Source: Ptychodera flava (Eukaryota > Hemichordata > Enteropneusta > Ptychoderidae). From it: a DNA stretch of 64,000 bases. The stretch covers positions 4,425,501 through 4,489,500 of the forward strand of contig NC_091932.1 of assembly GCF_041260155.1 (NCBI RefSeq), written 5' to 3'. The notes under the pieces were generated by a model, which saw only the letters and a list, made by a program, of their open reading frames with translations, had not been told where the DNA came from and ran no database searches. This document shows, piece after piece, positions 58,044 to 64,000 of this stretch. How positions within the stretch are numbered: position 1 is the first letter of the stretch; every line of letters begins with the position of its first letter. Both the position numbers and the translations under genes were made by a program.

Positions 58044-61000
58044 GTTTTTGGGTAAATTTCATGAATTCCTCCACATAACATATACTGTCCGTTATCCGCA
58101 TACAAGTGAAAGCTAAAGATACCCTGAAATCGAAGAATTTTAATTACAGAATGAACATGGCGAATAATTGTTCAGCGATCACAATTTAGAATTTATTATA
58201 CAATCGGCAGTTAGATGTACCGTGCGCCCATGTGCTGAGATTCGTTGCAAACTATATAATTTTTCATCTCATGTTTTACCGTGACGTTTAATAAATAAAG
58301 CATCAAAGGATCAGCCAGGAAAGTTCGACTCCATGGTTTGTTTTGGGATAGGAGTATTAACAGATACTGCAGATATTCAATTGGGATAGAAATAACAATA
58401 GATATTCAAGTGAACAAGATCAGCAAAATATTTGTGTGGAAAACGAACAACAATAAAATGTGAACAGATAACACGTGGGGCGCGAGTGTAAACACTTTAT
58501 AATGTAACATGAAGTAACATCGGAGCAGAGGCTTGAACTTGACTGCGCTCTTGCCTTCTGAGGTCCACAGGTATCAGTAGCAACCAACCGGTCCATCTTC
58601 AGGTATATAGACTATTCCTATAGTACTTTGAACAAAGTAAAGTTTGGAGGGGATAGCGAAAGTTGTTTACAACTGCCGCCCCCTACGATTTTTAACTTCC
58701 TCGCCTGTTCACAATCCACCCCAAAAACAAAAATACAAAAAAAACAAAACAAAAAAAAAACAGCTACTCTCCCCGCCCGGGAAATTCTGTGCTGGTTCTC
58801 TTCAGCTGTCTCTTTATATTACAAATGATCTCAACAACCTATCAATACTGCAAATGCTCCCCCCTGCGCTCTCTCACTACACGGCTTTGCCCTCTCATTG
58901 ACAACTGCCCAAAACACCTCACCCGATTCCAAACCCTTACCCAGCCGATCGACGTTTCGCCTACCGAGCAAAAAGAATAAAATATTCCACCGAGTCGACG
59001 ATATAAATTACCTGGCCTCCGTAACTCCTTGTGATGATATTTAATTTGAAAAAGTATTTTGCCTGTTAATAAACAAATGTAGGTAGAATGCGCCTCGAGG
59101 ACAGATATTTGGACTCTCAAAGCTCTTTTCTTTTCTGATCTACCACTTGTTAGGACTCATTGAAAAGCTCTTGACGTAAACATTTCACCGTCTTAGTTTT
59201 TCGAAAACCGAAAATTGCATTTTCCGCCATGGAGTTAATATAGGTATGCCGGATCTTTTGAATTTAAAATATCAGTAAATGTTTGGTAAGTTGTTTCTCC
59301 AGGACAAACTTTGCATGGTGACCAATGATTCTTATTCTTGACATAGTGAGAGAATGCTTGAAAGTTTCATTGAGGAGAGTTTGAGCAAAAGTTTAAGTCT
59401 TTCACTTTCGAGGCGCGTACTACCGTAAGTGATCTATTTTATCTTTTCCTGAAGTACATTGGGTTGTAAATGCTATAAATGCTGTTCTTTGCAATAAATC
59501 TACTCAACTTCTTTATATATTCGTCTTCACTCTCCGTCACTCGTCAATTCAGTAAGAGAAAGTAAAGAAACGAAATTCCCGGAGATTTCAATTGACATCG
59601 TGGTTATTGTTGTGATAGTTTCCTTCATGTAATATCAATGCTGATTGGTTACACATTGTTAGCCGTATATGTGGCTATTAAAAGGCTTACGGATATCTCT
59701 TTAACTGTCAGTAAAACGATCTAAACTAAAAATTTTGTCCGAGTTTCTAGAACACGATTGTTCATTTTCAAAACCAAGCTCAGTTATATTTAAACTTTGA
59801 TGCATTAATTATTATTGTTATTTTTTGTAAAGTAATACTTCTATTATATTCCTCGTATATCGAACTTCGCGCGCTCAACATTATGCAAAAAAATTCGATA
59901 AACCACAGTGCTTCAAATATATCAACGTGCTATTTGATTATGAAAATCGTTCCGTGTAACATGGGAATAAAGCATATGATTGTCATTTGCAAATAAAGCC
60001 AAAAATCTGGAGTGTAAACTTGTAAGAGAGGCATGTAATGAAAACATTATAGCCCAAACATGAGACTATGTACCCTTGGGGCAGGAGATTATTTACCCTA
60101 CTTTCACGTCAGGCACATGATCACCTACCCTCGGGCACATAGTCTAAAATACTTAGAAAAGAGTCACAATTTTTAGAAAATGCAAAAAATACACAGGGAC
60201 TATATTATCTCTGTCTGTGAAAATACCGACTTTATTTCGCTGCCAACAGATTGGTAATCTGTGGTATATATGTAATAATCAATGTTATTGTTCATAATTA
60301 AAATTTACTTATTAGGATTCATATGCCGACAACAACATTTCTTATTGTACATGATGTGTTGTTGTTGACAAGGCTAGCATTTTGCATTTTAATATTATTT
60401 GGAGAGAAGAAGGCGAAGTTAATGTACTTGTTTTCAAGAACAAAAACAAAACAATATTATCAAAAGTTGCAGCTATTGTCCCCGTAATACGAATTACACT
60501 TCAGCGTTTTCTGCTACAGACGATATGCCTGCAAAGATATGCATGTATCACATCAGACTTTCTGACTCCCAATAACAGCCTTATGACTTTAAACAGATAC
60601 ACTACGGATAAACAAGTAAACAATCGTCCATTAGAATACACATAAAGGTTACATGTTTTCGTTTGTTGTGATATGCAGTCAATGGGAATGCTTGGCTGGA
60701 AGTCCACGACCACAGTATACCAATTACCCTTGCACATCGGATTATTGTTTCCTACCTGTAATCCAGAGCCAGTTAGCAGGGTCATCACATTTGTTTCCAT
60801 TGTATACATCATTTGGATATTGACATTTTCCACTCGTCCAGAATTCATCAGTTTGAGTGTAGCCTTGAGAGTTGATGTAAGCGATGACGGCAGTTTCTTC
60901 AGACTGTGTCTCAAACTTGACAAGATAACCACCACGTAATCTGCACCAGTCTATAGAGTTGATCCATGATTGTAGAAAAGTACGCTCAGCTTGAAACCAA

Positions 61001-61076
61001 TAACATCTATTACCGACGTAAACTGTTGTGACTGGGTTGTTGTTTCTGTCAGTTATCATTGGACATCCCATGGCTG
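39831..61076 (-). CDS. Gene 2: C-type lectin receptor with giant mucin-like stalk
   Basis: Exons recognised in transcription order: 61076-60756 and 57971-57795 (CTLD), 47865-43538 (stalk), 42521-42434 (transmembrane), 40131-39831 (99-residue tail and stop). Phases match gene 1 exon by exon, so the two are tandem duplicates. The CTLD has EPN and Trp-Tyr-Asp at the ligand site. The stalk is built from well over 100 copies of TTEQTTEPLT. The tail has YRSL and YKLI, which fit the YxxPhi endocytic signal, and no ITIM. A signal-peptide exon was not found above 61,077. As given, the stalk exon has at least seven frame changes and one in-frame TAG, so either the repeat is misassembled or the allele is broken. 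The other exons look intact. Confidence 0.78.
40132..42433. other. Last intron of gene 2
   Basis: No repeat, exon or other gene was recognised. The short frames present are not supported. Confidence 0.5.
42434..42521 (-). CDS. Gene 2 exon: transmembrane segment
   Basis: Encodes VVWIVVGVASFVLL and a further hydrophobic run to AISYS, 28 residues in all. Phase 1 to phase 2, acceptor CACTTTCAG, donor GTGAGT, matching gene 1. Confidence 0.87.
43538..47865 (-). CDS. Gene 2 stalk exon: Thr/Pro/Glu-rich mucin-like repeats
   Basis: Acceptor CTTTTCAG and donor GTGAGT, both phase 1 like the 204-nt stalk exon of gene 1. It opens with DPVTITTLPPTT and about 70 non-repeat Thr-rich residues, then runs of TTEQTTEPLT from about 47,640 to 43,840, then a non-repeat Thr-rich end. 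The length (4328 nt) is not a multiple of 3. The repeat frame shifts near 47,490, 46,843, 46,640, within 45,880-46,310, near 45,130, near 44,400 and within 44,235-44,320. A TAG lies in frame at 43734-43736. O-glycosylated spacer function is inferred from composition. Confidence 0.7.
43734..43736 (-). other. In-frame TAG in gene 2 stalk
   Basis: Reading from the Thr-rich frame on both sides (ANMQRTTL before, AEEPLTT after), a TAG interrupts an otherwise continuous coding stretch. It would release a soluble lectin lacking the membrane anchor, unless spliced out through the nearby TTTAGGCAG acceptor, which restores phase 1. Confidence 0.65.
43836..47640. repeat. 30-bp minisatellite, roughly 125 copies
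   Basis: Plus-strand unit GTGAGTGGTTCTGTTGTCTG followed by TTCAGTGGTT. Units at 43,860-44,100 are almost identical, while those at 45,900-47,500 are more diverged and contain indels. It underlies the gene 2 stalk. Confidence 0.95.
48480..50632. repeat. Left arm array of FB-2, about 11 units of 187 bp
   Basis: The landmark ACATGATATTCTCAGTGTCA recurs at about 176-191 bp steps (near 48782, 48968, 49144, 49332, 49561, 49745, 49936, 50119, 50309, 50497). Units also share GGGACTTATGTTATA, a G-rich block and TATAACTTTAACTGATGCC. Confidence 0.93.
50633..50890. other. Unique central spacer of FB-2
   Basis: About 255 bp not related to the flanking units, at the point where unit orientation flips. 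It has no long open frame or known domain. Confidence 0.75.
50891..51096. repeat. First right-arm unit of FB-2
   Basis: One unit in inverted orientation. It is cut by the LINE insertion at 51096/51097, directly after ATAAGTCCCTTAAGCGTGAG. Confidence 0.85.
51238..53250 (-). pseudogene. LINE reverse transcriptase with inactive motif C
   Basis: A 670-codon open frame. RT motifs appear in order: NYRGISLL (88-95), SLDIHKAFD with Asp159 and Asp165, QGIRQGSVLS (214-223), then LADY at 257-260 where an aspartate pair (ADD) is expected. The codon at 52471-52473 reads TAC, one transversion from GAC. A C-x2-C-x9-H-x4-C motif (Cys583, Cys586, His596, Cys601) lies near the C terminus. The frame is otherwise long and open, so the loss may be recent. 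It connects upstream by a frameshift near 53,255 to the linker and endonuclease. Confidence 0.87.
53251..54732 (-). pseudogene. LINE AP endonuclease and linker, frameshifted
   Basis: It starts with a hydrophobic leader-like stretch and then carries the endonuclease motifs CWNVRG, VSEHW, LGDFNAS, TIDYILI and LSDHYPV. All expected active-site residues (Asn, Glu, Asp-Asn, Asp, His) are visible. Frames change near 54,460, near 53,700 and near 53,255, so no single protein can be made. The linker before the RT is rich in Lys and Arg. Confidence 0.82.
54789..57574. repeat. Right arm array of FB-2, about 14 units
   Basis: Inverted counterparts of the left arm. ACTGACACTGAGAATATCAT recurs about every 187 bp from 54,855 to 57,110, and units become more diverged beyond 57,060. 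Confidence 0.93.
57795..57971 (-). CDS. Gene 2 exon: C-terminal half of CTLD
   Basis: Phase 1 to phase 1, acceptor CGTACAG, donor GTATGT. It contains TNWDTNEPN, WGWYDELYD and the closing FICEF. The sugar-binding EPN is conserved with gene 1. Confidence 0.85.
57972..58042. repeat. (GATA)n tract at a gene 2 splice acceptor
   Basis: About 60 bp of GATA. On the gene strand it reads (CTAT)n, ending about 20 nt before the AG of the CTLD exon that starts at 57971, so it takes the place of the polypyrimidine tract. Confidence 0.88.
58043..60755. other. Intron within the CTLD of gene 2
   Basis: Apart from an A-rich tract near 58,725-58,760, no repeat, exon or gene was recognised. Confidence 0.5.
60756..61076 (-). 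CDS. Gene 2 exon: N-terminal half of CTLD
   Basis: Begins at GCPM, the counterpart of ECPM in gene 1, and carries NRCYWFQAE, WCRLRGGYLVKF, EFWTSGKC and NWLWIT. Phase 1 to phase 1, donor GTAGGA. Two adjacent AG acceptors (exon start 61076 or 61073) would differ by one residue. Confidence 0.85.
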
Positions 61077-62264
61077 CTGAATGCAGGGCTGAATGCAGTG
61101 TGAATGAAACACATCTGTATGATAGTAATTGTGTTAAAAACAGGCCGTAAGCTATTTCCGAGAATTGTTTATTTTTATGTTTTCATTCTCTGCTAAAGCT
61201 TCCTGTCCAATTATTTGATATTTCGAGGAAAATCGAGTGTATTAGCAATTGCTTTCATGAAAAGGAGACGATTTCAACATATGAGTTCAAAGAACATTAG
61301 CACAGTACGGTGGTTACTAAGTCTTGTAGAAGTGGCTTAGCATACGATCTCCGAATTAGATCTCCGTAATCCAATATTTCGAAGTCATGTTAAATTCTGA
61401 CAAACAAGCCTTCACACTTCTATGAAGTCAAACTTATTTATATACCTTGACAATAAAAAGTACGAGCAGAGACTATCAGTTTAAATCAATACTTCATAAT
61501 TCTTGGACGATTTTATTCATACAAACCACAAATTATGATGTTTATCCCAATAAATTATGTTAAAGAACCTAAGCGAAACTATGAAGATGTGATCAAGTAG
61601 TATTACATGAACATCTGGTCACGTCTGCCATGAAAATTCCTTTTTTTCGTTGTCTTTTCAGGCATTAGATTACAATGTTATCAATGACCAATTTTTGGAG
61701 AAATACAATGTCAAAGTATTAATATTTTTTGAATGTTTACATTTTAATGGTTTGCTGTTAAGAGTAACATCGCAGCACTCTTGTTGTTCCCGTGCAAAAT
61801 AAATTAAAGCGAAATGACCAAAATGCCTAATAACACTTGATAGAACTGTGATAGAACTGATGGGACACCAATAAAACATGATGAAAAGAATATTACTTCT
61901 ATACATTCATTTTGTGTCCGATCATCCAACGTCTTCCAAACCTATGCATGTAATAATCTATTACAAACACAATTAGATTTACCTCCAGCTTTTGAGGAGT
62001 GCAGCTTCGAAGTCAACATTAATTTAGCATATATATTGACTTCGCACAAACTGCTTGTAGTTTTGAAAATTTTGAAAGATAGACGAGTGAACACAAATAT
62101 AATGCCAAGAAGACTTTGTTCTGTTAAAAAAAGTTGACTTGCCGCAGCTTTAGGATAATGATTGATGTTAAAATTGCCGCCAGAAAGATTGGAGAAGAAT
62201 TAATGATATTTCCATTTCCCCCGTCCCCGCGCATAGAATAATTTATTATAGTCCATTACAATAT
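61077..62264. other. Upstream of gene 2 CTLD exon, nothing firm
   Basis: By analogy with gene 1 a signal-peptide exon ending in a phase-1 donor is expected upstream. I did not find a convincing one here. It may lie beyond the retrotransposon or outside the window. Confidence 0.4.
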
Positions 62265-62830
62265 TGTTATGTAGGTCATTTCCCCCACACTCATCATGAC
62301 CTGAGTTCAATTAGTCTAGAACATTCTCAAGGTCACTGCCCTTGATGACCTCACAACCTTGAATTCAATTAGTCATGTTTGGAATGTTCTGGAAAGTTGA
62401 TTAGTTGTGTAAGGGAGATAATTTTAGAACAGTAATTAGCATGTCAATAAAGTTCTAGATTGTTCTTATATGCCTTTATAAAAGGGACGTGCTCAGCTTC
62501 CAGTCAGACTTTTGGGATCGTGTCTCTTGTGTGTTACTAAACTCCAGCAGTAGTCATTCTCAAGACTTTTCAAGACCTTCACTGCCAACGCTGGATTTAT
62601 ACTGTGGACTTTATGCATCTTCAAGCCTGCAAGGACTGTTCATTCATCCAACTGACTGTTACAACTCTGAGACTGGAGCTTTGCCGTCCCAGCTGAGATA
62701 AGTAGTCTGTACACTTTTAAAGCTTGTACTCTATCCCTGACTTAGCAATTAGTTTTATTTTCGTAATAAATTTTTGTTTAAACGTTAACTGCTGAGTTCA
62801 CCCTTTTGTTCGTTTTCTCTGCACGTAACA
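62265..62830 (+). repeat. 5' long terminal repeat
   Basis: 566 bp, starting TGTTA and ending TAACA. It contains TATAAAA at 62477-62483 and AATAAA at 62765-62770, as expected for promoter and polyadenylation signals. The start is inferred from the inverted terminal bases, since the 3' LTR is out of view. Confidence 0.7.
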
Positions 62831-62833
62831 AAT

Positions 62834-62851
62834 TGGGGGCTTGTCCGGGAT
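62834..62851 (+). other. Primer-binding site, tRNA-Pro type
   Basis: TGGGGGCTTGTCCGGGAT starts three bases after the LTR. It is complementary to the 3' end of tRNA-Pro at all but one position, from general knowledge of retroelement primer sites. Confidence 0.75.
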
Positions 62852-62931
62852 ACGAATATTTTGAGCCGTTTGACAACATTTTGACAGCTTTTCAAAACTA
62901 CTTTACACTGTGAACTCAGCGAAATTTAATC

Positions 62932-64000
62932 ATGGCGGAATTTAAACCAGAGGAAATGGATGACCTTGATCAGGACACATTTGATTCCCTCAGAAAAGAC
63001 GACCTCATAACACTGGCCAATTTCCTTAAGGTAGAAGTTAAACGATCTATGCGCAAGCGAGAAATACAGTTCAAGATTGCAAAACATTTAGTTAAATCAG
63101 GCCATTTTGAGGAGTCTGCCTTAAAAGATTATGAGCCCGAGTCTACCTCTGAACTCAGAAAATTAGAATTAGAAATGCAGACAAATTTGGAGATCAAGAA
63201 ACTAGAATTACAAATGAGAGAGAAAGAATTACAAATGGAAGAAAGACAGAGAGAGAAAGATAGGCAGGAAAGATTAGAAATGGAAGAAAGACAGAAAGAG
63301 AGGGAATTGGAAATGAAAGAAAAAGAATTGCAAATGGAAGAAAGACAAAGGGAGAAAGAAAGAGAGGAAAAAGAAAAGGAAAGAGAATTAGCAGAACACC
63401 GACTGCAGTTAGAAATGAGACGTTTAGAGCTTAGAAAGTCAGGAAAATTCTTCCCTTCAGACAATTTTGACATCACTAAGCATTTCAGGTTAGTTCCCCC
63501 TTTCCAAGAAAAGGATGTTGATAAATATTTCCTTCATTTTGAGAAAATTGCTCAGAGTCTGAATTGGCCTAAGGATCCTGGTCTATGCTTTTGCAGAGTG
63601 CTTTGGTGGGTAAAGCCAGAGAAATTTACATTCAGTTGTCAGTAGAACAGGCTTCAGATTATGATTCTGTGAAGGAATTAATTCTAAAGGGCTATGAGGG
63701 TGGTTCCTAAAGCTTACCTTCAGAAATTTAGGGATTGTGAGAAAGCGAAGAATCAAACTTATGTTGAATTTGCTTAAACAAAAGAATAACTGTTTGATCG
63801 TTGGTGGTCTTCTGAAAAGGTATGTCAGAATTATGAAAAATTACGACAACTTGTTTTGATTGAGGAATTTAAAAGGTGCATCCGGAGTGACATCAAGACG
63901 TTTATCAATGAACAAAAGGCAGATACATTGGAGGCTGCTGTACGGTTGGCCGATGATAATTCATTGACCCACAAATCTTCATTTCTCAGCAAACCATCCC
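62932..64000 (+). pseudogene. Retrotransposon gag, frameshifted
   Basis: It opens with MAEFKPEEMDD, then a 100-residue Glu/Arg/Lys-rich coiled-coil stretch made of repeats such as LQMEERQREKE, then a capsid-like part with FEKIAQSLNWPKD. The frame breaks near 63,585, again near 63,700, and stops occur near 63,776 and 63,787. Recognisable gag-like sequence continues in shifted frames to the window end (LIEEFKRCI, ADTLEAAVRLADD). No intact product is possible from this copy. Confidence 0.8.

Larger units (their letters stand above)
62265..64000 (+). mobile_element. LTR retrotransposon, 5' end, runs off window
   Basis: Contains the 5' LTR (62265-62830), a primer-binding site at 62834-62851 and a decayed gag from 62932. 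Pol and the 3' LTR would lie beyond 64,000. The gag type, a coiled coil followed by a capsid-like region, fits Ty3/Gypsy-class elements of animals. Confidence 0.82.

Noticed and set aside
61670..61906. Candidate signal-peptide exon for gene 2 (hydrophobic start at 61906)
   Set aside because: No phase-1 donor follows the hydrophobic stretch, and the frame continues with non-lectin sequence.
61983..62019. Candidate leader exon for gene 2 with a phase-1 GTAAAT donor
   Set aside because: The 12 encoded residues are not hydrophobic, so it does not look like a signal peptide.

Overview
The window is eukaryotic and looks like a marine invertebrate deuterostome. It has long introns with GT/AG borders, is AT-rich by eye, and carries a TCF24-type bHLH exon, lectin receptors with mucin-like stalks, and a dense load of foldback elements, MITEs, LINEs and microsatellites. 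A hemichordate or an amphioxus would fit, but the sequence alone does not settle the species. I see no rRNA, tRNA, CRISPR array or bacterial gene.

Genes. All convincing host genes are on the minus strand. At 9.1-9.5 kb lies the first coding exon of a TCF23/TCF24-type bHLH transcription factor. At 32.9-61.1 kb lie two tandem paralogues encoding type I membrane C-type lectin receptors. The downstream copy (gene 1, 36,773 to 32,952) resolves into six exons that sum to 1107 nt, which is 368 residues plus a stop: signal peptide, CTLD split over two exons, short Ser/Thr stalk, transmembrane exon, and a tail with an ITIM-like tyrosine motif. The upstream copy (gene 2, 61,076 to 39,831) has the same exon order and phases. 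Its stalk exon has grown to 4.3 kb by expansion of a 30-bp minisatellite encoding the decapeptide TTEQTTEPLT. Its signal-peptide exon was not found, and the stalk exon as given holds several frameshifts and one in-frame stop.

Mobile DNA. Two giant inverted repeats dominate. FB-1 (15,349-20,034) is a 4.7-kb palindrome with tandem units in its arms. Its left arm was later hit by TTAA-flanked elements and one of these by a LINE fragment, while the right arm keeps the empty sites. FB-2 (48,480-57,574) is a palindrome of about 187-bp tandem units, bounded by a 9-bp target duplication. It fills the intron between the CTLD and the stalk of gene 2 and carries a 3.7-kb LINE whose reverse transcriptase has lost a catalytic aspartate. 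Two copies of a roughly 300-bp MITE, each with a 9-bp duplication, sit at 30.5 and 37.8 kb. A 689-bp TTAA-flanked element lies in an intron of gene 1. The window ends in the 5' LTR, tRNA-Pro-type primer site and decayed gag of an LTR retrotransposon.

The rest (most of 1-9 kb, 9.5-15.3 kb, 20-32.9 kb) holds microsatellites, minisatellites and short hairpin insertions but no gene I can support.
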